From Paraburkholderia sp. (GTDB taxonomy: Bacteria > Pseudomonadota > Gammaproteobacteria > Burkholderiales > Burkholderiaceae), in NCBI RefSeq assembly GCF_024281035.1, contig NZ_JAMXLH010000049.1:62001-126000 (forward strand): DNA of 64,000 bases, in the 5' to 3' direction. The notes under the pieces are model-generated. The model saw only the letters and a list, made by a program, of their open reading frames with translations. It was not told the origin of the DNA and did not search any database. How positions within the stretch are numbered: position 1 is the stretch's first letter; each line of letters opens with the position of its first letter. The translations under genes and the position numbers were made by a program. Positions 28,508 through 37,602 of the stretch are shown here, piece after piece.

Positions 28508-29002
28508 TCATGAATTAGCGGGCGGGTTCTGGCTCGCTTCGCAGCCGTTCGCCAGCACGCGTCGCAGCATGCTCTTCAGGAACCCGACCTCCTCGGGCGA
28601 GAGGCCGCTCAACATGCACTCGCTGATGCTCGTGAACATCGCCGGCATACGCCTCGCGATCGCCTGGCCTTCGGGCGTGAGCGCAAGACGCACTGCGCGG
28701 CGGTCCTCCGAGCTGCGCACGCGCTTGAGCAGCCCACGCGTTTCCAGCCGGTCGACGAGCCGCGTCACCGCGCTCGCGTCGATCCCGTACTCGCGGGCCA
28801 GTTCCGCAGCGAGCACGCACTTGCCGCTCGCGACCATGAACAGCACGCTAGCCTGCTGACTCGTGACGCCGAGTTCCGCGACGGTGCGCTGGTTGACCAG
28901 ATTCGACATGGTCGACTTCACGCGTGAAATCAGATAGCCGACGCTTTCTCCGAAGTCGTACTCGAGGACTTCGGACGGAGGTGTATGGGCCGGATCCGTC
29001 AT
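28508..29002 (-). CDS. MarR/EmrR-family repressor of the efflux operon
   Basis: A 164-residue MarR-type winged-helix regulator. The DNA-binding part is around residues 50-105 (GVTSQQASVLFMVASG, then AREYGIDASAVTRLVDRLETRGLLKRVRSSEDRRAVRLALT), flanked by dimerisation helices. It is the first gene of the marR-omf-emrA-emrB operon. Repression relieved by the pumped drug is the norm for EmrR-like proteins. A palindrome lies over its promoter (29039-29075). ATG 29002 gives a leader of about 30 bases. Confidence 0.9.
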   Translation of the reverse strand: MTDPAHTPPSEVLEYDFGESVGYLISRVKSTMSNLVNQRTVAELGVTSQQASVLFMVASGKCVLAAELAREYGIDASAVTRLVDRLETRGLLKRVRSSEDRRAVRLALTPEGQAIARRMPAMFTSISECMLSGLSPEEVGFLKSMLRRVLANGCEASQNPPANS

Positions 29003-29510
29003 AATTCTGCTGCGCCTGCAATGATTGACCAGGCATGGATTATAGAGTGCGATTAGTTGACGCGGCAAGCGTCAATTATGCAATTGCCGAAGAAGTTTTG
29101 CAGCTATCGAGCTTAATCCGGTCCCGAGGGCGTGGGAGAATCATCCGTTTTGGCGCGGAAAGGCCGTGGCAAAAGGCTGGCGCGCGCCGGTGCCCTATGG
29201 AAGGGGCTAATTCGAGGCGGTTATCCCGGCGATGAATCTTGCGCCGCCGACTGCGGTCCGGATGGCTCCGGGCGGTTGTCCTGTCACCTTACAGGCCGCG
29301 ATGAGGACATGTGTCAGAGGAAGTCATCATCGCGTGCTATACTTTCAGGTTCCCGAAAAGTGCGTTTTTGTCGAGGTGCTGTGTCCCGGTTTGTCCGGAG
29401 CCGGCGCAACGGCAGCCGGCAGAACCGGGCGAATGGGGCACGAACGCAACACGTCGATGCCCCCGATGCCTGTCTGTTAGCCGCGCACTCAACTGTGTCC
29501 CCAGGTTCCT
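29003..29510. other. Divergent intergenic region marR/typA with structured typA leader
   Basis: It contains the marR promoter/operator near 29039-29075 and an extended -10 (TGCTATACT, 29335-29343) for typA. A leader of about 160 bases carries a nested hairpin: CCCGGTT (29385-29391) with AACCGGG (29423-29429) outside, and GCCGGC (29400-29405) with GCCGGC (29415-29420) inside. No gene is seen. Confidence 0.5.
29039..29075 (-). promoter_or_regulatory. marR promoter with palindromic operator
   Basis: On the minus strand, TTGCCG (29068-29063), an 18-base spacer, and a perfect TATAAT (29044-29039). Overlapping the -35 box is an exact inverted repeat, TTGACGC (29057-29063)/GCGTCAA (29069-29075) with a 5-base centre. 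This is the size and placement expected of a MarR dimer site. Confidence 0.65.
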
Positions 29511-31337
29511 ATGTCCCGCGCTCTTCGCAACATCGCCATCATTGCCCACGTCGACCACGGCAAGACCACGCTCGTCGATCAACTGCTGCGCCAGTCCGGC
29601 ACGTTCCGCGAAAACCAGCAGATCGCCGAACGCGTCATGGACTCGAACGACATCGAAAAAGAGCGCGGGATCACGATTCTCGCGAAAAACTGCGCGGTCG
29701 AGTACGAAGGCACCCACATCAACATCGTCGACACCCCGGGCCACGCCGACTTCGGCGGTGAAGTGGAGCGCGTGCTCTCGATGGTCGACTCGGTGCTGCT
29801 GCTCGTCGACGCCGTCGAAGGCCCGATGCCGCAAACGCGCTTCGTCACGAAAAAGGCCCTCGCGCTCGGCCTCAAGCCGATCGTCGTCGTCAACAAGGTC
29901 GACCGCCCGGGCGCCCGCATCGACTGGGTCATCAACCAGACGTTCGACCTCTTCGACAAGCTCGGCGCGACCGAAGAGCAGCTCGACTTCCCGGTGGTGT
30001 ACGCGTCGGGCCTGAACGGCTACGCGTCGCTTGACGATTCGGTCCGCGAAGGCGACATGCGCCCGCTCTTCGAGGCGATCCTCCAGCACGTGCCGGTGCG
30101 CGCCGCCGATCCGGAAGGCCCGCTGCAACTGCAGATCACCTCGCTCGACTACTCGACCTACGTCGGCCGTATCGGCGTGGGCCGCATCACGCGCGGGCGC
30201 ATCAAGCCGGGCCAGCCGGTCGCGCTGCGCTTCGGCCCGGAAGGCGAAGTGATGAACCGCAAGATCAACCAGGTGCTGTCGTTCCACGGCCTCGAGCGCG
30301 TGCAGGTCGAATCGGCCGAAGCCGGCGACATCGTGCTGATCAACGGCATCGAGGATATCGGCATCGGCGCCACGATCTGCGCGGTCGACAACCCCGAAGC
30401 GCTGCCGATGATCACGGTGGACGAGCCGACGCTCACGATGAACTTCCTCGTGAACTCGTCGCCGCTCGCGGGCAAGGAAGGCAAGTTCGTGACGAGCCGC
30501 CAGATCCGCGACCGCCTCACGAAGGAGTTGAACCACAACGTCGCGCTGCGCGTGAAGGACACGGGCGACGAAACGACGTTCGAAGTGTCGGGCCGCGGCG
30601 AGCTGCACCTCACGATCCTGATCGAAAACATGCGCCGCGAAGGCTACGAGCTGGCCGTGTCGCGTCCGCGCGTCGTGCTGCACGAAGTCGACGGCGTGAA
30701 GATGGAGCCGTACGAGCAACTGACCGTGGACGTCGAAGACGGCCACCAGGGCGGCGTGATGGAAGAGCTGGGCCGCCGCAAGGGCGAAATGCTCGACATG
30801 GCGTCGGACGGCCGTGGCCGCACGCGTCTCGAGTACCGCATTCCGGCGCGCGGGCTGATCGGCTTCCAGGGCGAATTCATGACGCTCACGCGCGGCACGG
30901 GCCTGATGAGCCACGTGTTCGACGAATACGGTCCGATCAAGGACGGTTCGCTCGGCGAGCGCCGCAACGGCGTGCTGATCTCGCAGGACGACGGCGCGGC
31001 CGTCGCCTACGCGCTGTGGAAGCTGCAGGATCGCGGCCGCATGTTCGTGAAGCCGGGCGACGCACTGTATGAGGGCATGATCATCGGCATCCACAGCCGC
31101 GACAACGACCTCGTCGTGAACCCGATCAAGGGCAAGCAGCTCACCAACGTGCGCGCCTCGGGTACCGACGAAGCCGTGCGCCTCGTGCCGGCGATCCAGA
31201 TGTCGCTCGAATATGCGGTCGAATTTATCGACGACGACGAACTCGTTGAAGTGACGCCGCAGTCGATTCGCCTGCGCAAGCGTCACCTGAAAGAGCATGA
31301 GCGCCGTCGCGCAAGCCGCGAAGCCGTTGCTGAATAA
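29511..31337 (+). CDS. typA: Ribosome-binding GTPase TypA/BipA
   Basis: A 608-residue translational GTPase that binds the 70S A-site region and is needed for ribosome assembly at low temperature and under stress. G-domain motifs are G1 AHVDHGKTT (residues 12-20), the ERGITI switch I, DTPGHADF and NKVDRPGAR. EF-G-like domains II, III and V follow, with the BipA-specific C-terminal domain (IHSRDNDLVVNPIKGKQLTNVRASG). The length is typical. A structured leader lies upstream and a strong terminator downstream. Confidence 0.96.
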   Translation: MSRALRNIAIIAHVDHGKTTLVDQLLRQSGTFRENQQIAERVMDSNDIEKERGITILAKNCAVEYEGTHINIVDTPGHADFGGEVERVLSMVDSVLLLVDAVEGPMPQTRFVTKKALALGLKPIVVVNKVDRPGARIDWVINQTFDLFDKLGATEEQLDFPVVYASGLNGYASLDDSVREGDMRPLFEAILQHVPVRAADPEGPLQLQITSLDYSTYVGRIGVGRITRGRIKPGQPVALRFGPEGEVMNRKINQVLSFHGLERVQVESAEAGDIVLINGIEDIGIGATICAVDNPEALPMITVDEPTLTMNFLVNSSPLAGKEGKFVTSRQIRDRLTKELNHNVALRVKDTGDETTFEVSGRGELHLTILIENMRREGYELAVSRPRVVLHEVDGVKMEPYEQLTVDVEDGHQGGVMEELGRRKGEMLDMASDGRGRTRLEYRIPARGLIGFQGEFMTLTRGTGLMSHVFDEYGPIKDGSLGERRNGVLISQDDGAAVAYALWKLQDRGRMFVKPGDALYEGMIIGIHSRDNDLVVNPIKGKQLTNVRASGTDEAVRLVPAIQMSLEYAVEFIDDDELVEVTPQSIRLRKRHLKEHERRRASREAVAE

Positions 31338-31671
31338 TCGGTTTCAACGATTTTGCGCACTGCAATGCAAATAAGGATGCAAAAAAGCCGCCCCTATGCA
31401 GGCGGCTTTTTTGCGTCCGGAATAACTGTATTGCAGTGCAAAAAGAATGTGCTGCAAGAGCCGCGAAAGCCTGTCCGGAAAGGGTTTGCATGCGGTTCTC
31501 GCGTCACGTTGCGTCCGACGGAGAGCAGCACTTATGTGCTATCCTCCGCGGATGCATGATTTAGGTCCTTCCAAGCAGACTTGATTCGCAATCCGCTAAA
31601 CGGTCAGGCCGTGGCGCGGAAGGTTGAGTAACCCGCTATTTCTCGAGAAACTCGAAGAAAGGTGAGCGTAA
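31338..31671. other. Intergenic region with terminator and odhA leader
   Basis: It holds the typA terminator and, around it, an inverted repeat GCACTGCAAT (31357-31366)/ATTGCAGTGC (31430-31439). Further on are a possible extended -10 (TGTGCTATCCT near 31540-31550) and the palindrome TTTCTCGAGAAA (31639-31650) before odhA. No gene is seen. Confidence 0.45.
31379..31414. terminator. Bidirectional intrinsic terminator after typA
   Basis: The stem GCCGCC/GGCGGC (31387-31392, 31401-31406) is extended by six A on the left and six T on the right, with an outer GC pair. It is a classical rho-independent terminator in both directions. Confidence 0.9.
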
Positions 31672-34536
31672 ATGTCGGAAACGATGAAGCAATTCCAGCT
31701 GAACTCCTATCTGTTCGGCGGTAATGCTCCGTATGTCGAAGAGCTATACGAAGCATATCTTGATAACCCCGCGTCCGTACCGGACACCTGGCGCGAGTAT
31801 TTCGACGCGCTGCAAAACGTGCCCTCGTCGAGCGGCACGGCGGACAGCGACGTCGCGCACGGCCCGATCGTCGAGTCGTTTGCCCAGCGTGCCAAGGCCA
31901 ACGCGTTCGTTTCGCGCGGCGGCGGCGAAGACCTCGCCACGGCCCGCAAGCAGGTTTACGTTCAGTCGCTGATCGGCGCATATCGATTCCTCGGCTCGCA
32001 ATGGGCCAACCTCGATCCGCTCAAGCGCCGCGAGCGTCCGAACATCCCCGAACTCGAGCCCGCGTTCTACGACTTCACCGAAGCCGACATGGACGAGACG
32101 TTCAGCGCGACGAACCTGTATTTCGGTTACGAGCGTGCGACGCTGCGCGAGATCGTCAAGTCGCTGCGCGATACGTACTGCGGTACGATCGGCGTCGAAT
32201 ACATGTACATCGGCGATCCTGAACAGAAGCGCTGGTGGAAGGAAAAGCTCGAGTCGATCCGTTCGACGCCGAACTTCTCCAACGACAAGAAGAAGCACAT
32301 CCTCCAGCGCCTGACGGCCGCCGAAGGCCTCGAGCGCTTCCTGCACACCAAGTACGTCGGCCAGAAGCGCTTCTCGCTCGAAGGCGGCGAGAGCTTCATC
32401 GCGTCGATGGACGAAGTCGTTCGTCACGCAGGCGCGAAGGGCGTGCAGGAAATCGTCATCGGCATGGCCCACCGCGGCCGCCTGAACGTGCTGGTCAATA
32501 CGCTCGGCAAGATGCCGGCCGACCTCTTCGCCGAATTCGAAGGCAAGCACGTCGACGATCTGCCGGCCGGCGACGTGAAGTACCACAAGGGCTTCTCGTC
32601 GGATATGGCCACCGAAGGCGGCCCGGTCCACCTGTCGCTCGCATTCAATCCGTCGCACCTCGAAATCGTCAACCCGGTGGTCGAAGGCTCGGCCAAGGCG
32701 CGTATGGATCGCCGCGGCGACGAAAACGGCCTGCAGGTGCTGCCGGTGCAGATCCACGGCGACGCGGCTTTCGCGGGCCAGGGCTGCGTGATGGAAACGC
32801 TGAACCTCGCGCAGACGCGCGGCTACGGCACGCACGGCACGCTGCACATCGTCATCAACAACCAGATCGGCTTCACGACGTCGGACCCGCGCGATACGCG
32901 CTCGACGCTGTATTGCACCGACGTGGTCAAGATGATCGAAGCGCCGGTGCTGCACGTGAACGGCGACGATCCCGAAGCAGTCGTGCTCGCCACGCAGCTC
33001 GCGATCGAATACCGCATGCAGTTCCACAAGGATGTCGTCGTCGACATCGTGTGCTTCCGCAAGCTCGGCCACAACGAGCAGGACACGCCGGCGGTCACGC
33101 AGCCGCTCATGTACAAGAAGATCGCGCAGCACCCGGGCACCCGTGCGCTGTACGCCGAGAAGCTCGTGCAGCAGGGCGTGATCACGGCAGCGGACGCCGA
33201 CGGCTACGTCAAGGCGTATCGCGCCGCGATGGACGAAGGCAACCAGACGCTCGACCCGGTGCTCTCGAACTACAAGAGCAAGTACGCCGTCGACTGGGTG
33301 CCGTTCCTGAACCGCAAGTGGACCGACGCCGCCGATACGGCCGTTCCGCTCGCCGAACTCAAGCGCCTCGCCGAACGCATTACCACGGTCCCCGAGAACT
33401 TCAAGGTTCACCCGCTCGTCGAGCGCGTCATCAACGACCGCCGCACGATGGGCAAGGGCGACGCGAAGCTCGACTGGGGCATGGGCGAACACCTCGCGTT
33501 CGCATCGCTGGTCGCTTCGGGCTACACCGTCCGTCTGACCGGCCAGGATTCGGGCCGCGGCACGTTCACGCACCGTCACGCGGTGCTGCACGACCAGAAC
33601 CGCGAGCGCTGGAACGACGGCACGTACATCCCGCTGCAGAACATCGCCGAGAACCAGGCGAAGTTCACGGTGATCGACTCGGTGCTGTCCGAAGAAGCGG
33701 TGCTCGGTTTCGAGTACGGCTACTCGACCGCCGAACCGAACACGCTCGTGCTGTGGGAAGGCCAGTTCGGCGACTTCGCAAACGGCGCGCAGGTCGTGAT
33801 CGACCAGTTCATCTCGTCGGGCGAAGTGAAGTGGGGCCGCGTCTCGGGTCTCACGATGCTGCTGCCGCACGGCTATGAAGGCCAGGGTCCGGAGCACTCG
33901 TCGGCGCGTATCGAACGCTATCTGCAACTGTGCGCCGAGCACAACATGCAGGTCGTTCAGCCGACCACGCCGGCGCAGGTCTTCCACCTGCTGCGCCGCC
34001 AGATGATCCGCCTCTTCCGCAAGCCGCTCATCGTCTTCACGCCGAAGTCGCTGCTGCGCCACAAGGAAGCCGTGTCGGATCTGTCCGATCTCGCGAACGG
34101 CACGTTCATGCCGGTCATCGGCGAAGTGGACGAGTCGATCGATCCGAAGAAGGTCAAGCGCGTGGTCGCCTGCTCGGGCCGCGTGTACTACGACCTCGTC
34201 GCGCATCGCCGCGAAGCGAAGGTGGGCGACGTCGCGATCGTGCGGATCGAACAGCTCTATCCGTTCGCACACAAGCAGTTCGAAGCGGAAATGAAGAAGT
34301 ACGACAACGCGACCGAAGTGGTCTGGGTGCAGGACGAGCCGCAGAATCAGGGCCCGTGGTTCTACATCGAGCACCACCTGAAGGAAGGCATGAAGGAAGG
34401 GCAGAAGCTCGCGTACAGCGGCCGTCCTGCTTCCGCCTCGCCGGCGGTCGGCTACTACGCGAAGCACTACGAGCAGCAGAAGGCGCTGATCGAAGGTGCG
34501 TTCGGCCGCCTGAAGGGCGCGCAGGTCGCGAAGTAA
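31672..34536 (+). CDS. odhA: 2-oxoglutarate dehydrogenase E1 component
   Basis: A 954-residue thiamine-diphosphate E1 (sucA/odhA), decarboxylating 2-oxoglutarate in the TCA cycle. The N-terminus (QLNSYLFGGNAPYVEELYEAYL) is the short E2-binding segment of this family. The active-site half includes IGMAHRGRLNVL, the ThDP/Mg region PVQIHGDAAFAGQG and INNQIGFTTSDP, and the C-terminal transketolase-like domain has LPHGYEGQGPEHSSARIERYLQL. The length is normal. It is the first gene of odhA-odhB-lpdA and sits behind the typA terminator. Confidence 0.97.
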   Translation: MSETMKQFQLNSYLFGGNAPYVEELYEAYLDNPASVPDTWREYFDALQNVPSSSGTADSDVAHGPIVESFAQRAKANAFVSRGGGEDLATARKQVYVQSLIGAYRFLGSQWANLDPLKRRERPNIPELEPAFYDFTEADMDETFSATNLYFGYERATLREIVKSLRDTYCGTIGVEYMYIGDPEQKRWWKEKLESIRSTPNFSNDKKKHILQRLTAAEGLERFLHTKYVGQKRFSLEGGESFIASMDEVVRHAGAKGVQEIVIGMAHRGRLNVLVNTLGKMPADLFAEFEGKHVDDLPAGDVKYHKGFSSDMATEGGPVHLSLAFNPSHLEIVNPVVEGSAKARMDRRGDENGLQVLPVQIHGDAAFAGQGCVMETLNLAQTRGYGTHGTLHIVINNQIGFTTSDPRDTRSTLYCTDVVKMIEAPVLHVNGDDPEAVVLATQLAIEYRMQFHKDVVVDIVCFRKLGHNEQDTPAVTQPLMYKKIAQHPGTRALYAEKLVQQGVITAADADGYVKAYRAAMDEGNQTLDPVLSNYKSKYAVDWVPFLNRKWTDAADTAVPLAELKRLAERITTVPENFKVHPLVERVINDRRTMGKGDAKLDWGMGEHLAFASLVASGYTVRLTGQDSGRGTFTHRHAVLHDQNRERWNDGTYIPLQNIAENQAKFTVIDSVLSEEAVLGFEYGYSTAEPNTLVLWEGQFGDFANGAQVVIDQFISSGEVKWGRVSGLTMLLPHGYEGQGPEHSSARIERYLQLCAEHNMQVVQPTTPAQVFHLLRRQMIRLFRKPLIVFTPKSLLRHKEAVSDLSDLANGTFMPVIGEVDESIDPKKVKRVVACSGRVYYDLVAHRREAKVGDVAIVRIEQLYPFAHKQFEAEMKKYDNATEVVWVQDEPQNQGPWFYIEHHLKEGMKEGQKLAYSGRPASASPAVGYYAKHYEQQKALIEGAFGRLKGAQVAK

Positions 34537-34659
34537 GCACGAAAGAGCAACTCGAACCGGGAAGGCGCGACTCGCGAATGACGCGCTTTCCCGCGCTCAC
34601 GTGCGCGACCCGGTTCGTTTCACGGGGGAAACCCCGGTACGTATTCAGGAAAAAATCAC

Positions 34660-35940
34660 ATGGCTATCGTTGAAGTCAAGGTCCCCCAGCTTTCGGAGTC
34701 GGTTTCGGAAGCCACCATGCTGCAGTGGAAGAAGAAGCCGGGCGAAGCTGTTGCCCAGGACGAAATCCTCATCGAACTCGAGACCGATAAGGTCGTGCTC
34801 GAAGTGCCGGCGCCCGCAGCCGGCGTGCTGGCCGAGTTCCTGGCCAACGACGGCGACACCGTCGTGGCCGATCAAGTGATCGCGAAGATCGACACGGAAG
34901 GCAAGGCAAGCGCAGCAGCGCCCGCTACTGCAGCTGCAGCCGCTGCACCCGCAGCCGCTCCGGCCGCTGCCGTAGCACCCGCTGCCGCCGCCGCGGCAGC
35001 AACGACGGGCGCCAGCAGCAGCGTCGCTTCGCCCGCCGCTTCGAAGCTGATGGCCGAGAAGGGTCTGTCGGGTTCGGACGTCGCCGGCACGGGCCGTGAC
35101 GGCCGCATCACGAAGCAGGACGTGCTCGGCGCCGGTGCGCCGAAGGCCGCCGCACCCGCACCGGCTGCGAAGCCCGCCGCTGCACGCCCGTCGCTGCCGG
35201 ACGTCAAGGCGCCGGCCGCTGCCGGCAACTGGCTCGCCGACCGTCCGGAACAGCGCGTGCCGATGTCGCGTCTGCGTGCGCGTATCGCCGAGCGTCTGCT
35301 CGAGTCGCAGCAGACCAACGCCATCCTCACGACGTTCAACGAAGTGAACATGGCGCCGGTCATGGACCTGCGCAACAAGTACAAGGACAAGTTCGAGAAG
35401 GAACACGGCGTGAAGCTCGGCTTCATGTCGTTCTTCGTGAAGGCGGCTGTTCACGCGCTGAAGAAGTTCCCGCTCGTGAACGCGTCGATCGACGGTAACG
35501 ACATCGTCTACCACGGCTACTTCGACATCGGTATCGCTGTCGGCTCGCCGCGCGGTCTCGTGGTGCCGATCCTGCGCAACGCCGACCAGATGAGCCTCGC
35601 CGACATCGAAAAGAAGATCGCCGAGTTCGGTCAGAAGGCGAAGGACGGCAAGCTGTCGATCGAGGAAATGACCGGCGGTACGTTCTCGATCTCGAACGGC
35701 GGTGTGTTCGGCTCGATGCTCTCGACCCCGATCATCAACCCGCCGCAGTCGGCGATCCTCGGCGTGCACGCCACGAAGGAACGCGCTGTCGTCGAGAACG
35801 GCCAGATCGTGATCCGTCCGATGAACTACCTCGCGATGTCGTACGACCACCGCATCATCGACGGCCGCGAAGCCGTCCTGTCGCTGGTCGCCATGAAGGA
35901 CGCGCTGGAAGATCCGGCTCGTCTGCTGCTCGATCTGTAA
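34660..35940 (+). CDS. odhB: Dihydrolipoamide succinyltransferase (E2)
   Basis: A 426-residue E2 core of 2-oxoglutarate dehydrogenase (sucB). One lipoyl domain (1-80) carries the lipoylated Lys44 in ETDKVVLEV. An Ala/Pro-rich swinging linker (about 85-125) precedes the peripheral subunit-binding domain ([26 protein letters not shown]) and a second linker. The catalytic domain ends with [13 protein letters not shown] containing the active-site His and Asp. It is preceded by odhA and followed by a strong intercistronic hairpin and lpdA. Confidence 0.97.
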   Translation: MAIVEVKVPQLSESVSEATMLQWKKKPGEAVAQDEILIELETDKVVLEVPAPAAGVLAEFLANDGDTVVADQVIAKIDTEGKASAAAPATAAAAAAPAAAPAAAVAPAAAAAAATTGASSSVASPAASKLMAEKGLSGSDVAGTGRDGRITKQDVLGAGAPKAAAPAPAAKPAAARPSLPDVKAPAAAGNWLADRPEQRVPMSRLRARIAERLLESQQTNAILTTFNEVNMAPVMDLRNKYKDKFEKEHGVKLGFMSFFVKAAVHALKKFPLVNASIDGNDIVYHGYFDIGIAVGSPRGLVVPILRNADQMSLADIEKKIAEFGQKAKDGKLSIEEMTGGTFSISNGGVFGSMLSTPIINPPQSAILGVHATKERAVVENGQIVIRPMNYLAMSYDHRIIDGREAVLSLVAMKDALEDPARLLLDL

Positions 35941-35998
35941 AGCGGCGCTTCTTCATTGCGCATCATTCGCATCATCAAGTCTCTCTGAGCGTCGCGTG

Positions 35999-36025
35999 CG
36001 CGGGCGGTGGAAACCACCGCCCGCG
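35999..36025 (+). other. Perfect 12-bp intercistronic hairpin odhB-lpdA
   Basis: Positions 35999-36010 and 36014-36025 are exact complements with an AAA loop. There is no T-run. It ends 29 bases before the lpdA start codon. It is likely an mRNA stability or processing element that sets the E2:E3 ratio, rather than a terminator. Confidence 0.6.
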
Positions 36026-36054
36026 TGCCGCGCTCAAGTCTCGAAAGGATGACC

Positions 36055-37485
36055 ATGTCCAAAGAATTTGACGTCGTCGTGATCGGCGCCGGCCCCGGCG
36101 GCTATATCGCGGCGATCCGCGCTGCCCAACTCGGCAAGTCGGTTGCCTGCATTGAAAAGTGGAAGAACCCGGCCGGCGCGCTGAAGCTCGGCGGCACCTG
36201 CCTGAACGTGGGCTGCATTCCGTCGAAGGCGCTGCTCGCTTCGTCGGAACAGTTCGAAAACGCCCAGCATCACCTGATCGATCACGGCATCAGCGTTTCG
36301 GACGTCAAGATCGACGTCTCGAAGATGTTGGCCCGCAAGAACGACATCGTCGAAAAGATGACGAAGGGGATCGAGTTCCTGTTCCGCAAGAACAAGATCA
36401 CGTGGCTCAAGGGTCACGGCAAGTTCGTCGGCAAGAACGAAGCCGGCGTGCAGATCGAAGTGAGCGGCGAAGCCGACGCGGAAGTCGTGACGGCGAAGAA
36501 CGTCATCATCGCGACCGGTTCGAAGGCGCGTCACCTGCCGGGCATCCCGGTCGACAACAAGATCGTCGCCGACAACGAAGGCGCGCTCTCGTTCGACGCC
36601 GTGCCGAAGAAGCTCGCCGTGATCGGCGCAGGCGTGATCGGCCTGGAACTCGGCTCGGTGTGGCGTCGTCTGGGTTCCGAAGTCACGGTGCTCGAAGCGC
36701 TGCCGGAATTCCTCGGCGCGGCCGACCAGTCGCTGTCGAAGGAAGCCGCCAAGCTCCTCAAGAAGCAGGGGCTCGACATTCACGTCGGCGTGAAGGTCGG
36801 CGAAGTGAAGGCAACGGACAAGAACGTCACGATCGCCTACACGGACAAGGACGGCAAGGCGCAGACGCTCGAAGCCGACCGCCTGATCGTCTCGGTGGGC
36901 CGCGTGCCGAACACCGACAACCTCGGCCTCGAAGCGATCGGCCTGAAGGCGAACGAGCGCGGTTTCATCGACGTCGACAACCACTGCGCGACGAGCGTGC
37001 CGAACGTGTACGCGATCGGCGACGTGGTGCGCGGCCCGATGCTCGCGCACAAGGCCGAAGACGAAGGCGTGCTGGTGGCCGAGATCATCGATGGCCAGAA
37101 GCCGCACATCGACTACAACTGCATTCCGTGGGTGATCTACACCGAGCCGGAAATCGCATGGGTCGGCAAGACGGAGCAGCAGCTCAAGGCCGAAGGCCGC
37201 GACATCAAGACGGGCCAGTTCCCGTTCATGGCGAACGGCCGCGCGCTCGGCATCAACAAGGCCGACGGCTTTGTGAAGATGATCGCCGACGCGAAGACCG
37301 ACGAGCTGCTCGGCGTGCACATCATCTCGGCGAACGCATCGGACCTGATCGCGGAAGCCGTGGTGGCGATGGAATTCAAGGCGGCAGCCGAAGACATCGG
37401 CCGCATCTGCCATCCGCACCCGTCGCTCTCCGAAGTCATGCGCGAGGCGGCTCTCGCCACCGACAAGCGCGCACTCAACATGTAA
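36055..37485 (+). CDS. lpdA: Dihydrolipoamide dehydrogenase (E3)
   Basis: A 476-residue flavoprotein that reoxidises lipoamide of the 2-oxoglutarate dehydrogenase complex using NAD. It has the FAD-binding VVVIGAGPGGYIAAIRAA, the redox disulfide Cys49/Cys54 in GGTCLNVGCIPSK, the NAD-binding VIGAGVIGLELGSVWRRLGSEVT, and the C-terminal interface HPHPSLSE containing the catalytic His-Glu pair. Two in-frame ATGs lie close together. The one at 36055 has AAAGGA at correct spacing, whereas 36049 directly abuts it. Confidence 0.96.
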   Translation: MSKEFDVVVIGAGPGGYIAAIRAAQLGKSVACIEKWKNPAGALKLGGTCLNVGCIPSKALLASSEQFENAQHHLIDHGISVSDVKIDVSKMLARKNDIVEKMTKGIEFLFRKNKITWLKGHGKFVGKNEAGVQIEVSGEADAEVVTAKNVIIATGSKARHLPGIPVDNKIVADNEGALSFDAVPKKLAVIGAGVIGLELGSVWRRLGSEVTVLEALPEFLGAADQSLSKEAAKLLKKQGLDIHVGVKVGEVKATDKNVTIAYTDKDGKAQTLEADRLIVSVGRVPNTDNLGLEAIGLKANERGFIDVDNHCATSVPNVYAIGDVVRGPMLAHKAEDEGVLVAEIIDGQKPHIDYNCIPWVIYTEPEIAWVGKTEQQLKAEGRDIKTGQFPFMANGRALGINKADGFVKMIADAKTDELLGVHIISANASDLIAEAVVAMEFKAAAEDIGRICHPHPSLSEVMREAALATDKRALNM

Positions 37486-37552
37486 TGCGCGCGGGCAGGG
37501 CGTCCGGCTCTTTTGGATGCTCTGCCGCGTTGTAATTTGCATCACGACGAAG

Positions 37553-37590
37553 AGGCGGGTGGGGTCTATCCCTCCCGCCTTTGCTTATTT
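37553..37590 (+). terminator. Probable terminator of the odh operon
   Basis: The stem AGGCGGG (37553-37559)/CCCGCCT (37574-37580), further stacked by GGGG/CCC, is followed by a broken T-rich stretch (TTTGCTTATTT). It lies 68 bases after lpdA and just before zapE. Confidence 0.5.
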
Positions 37591-37602
37591 GCGGCCCATG
37601 AA

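Noticed and set aside
29337..31298. A 653-residue open frame antisense to typA
   Set aside because: An antisense shadow of a high-GC gene without any protein-family character.
31744..34467. A 907-residue open frame antisense to odhA
   Set aside because: Same reason: low-complexity Arg/His/Val-rich antisense translation opposite a certain gene.
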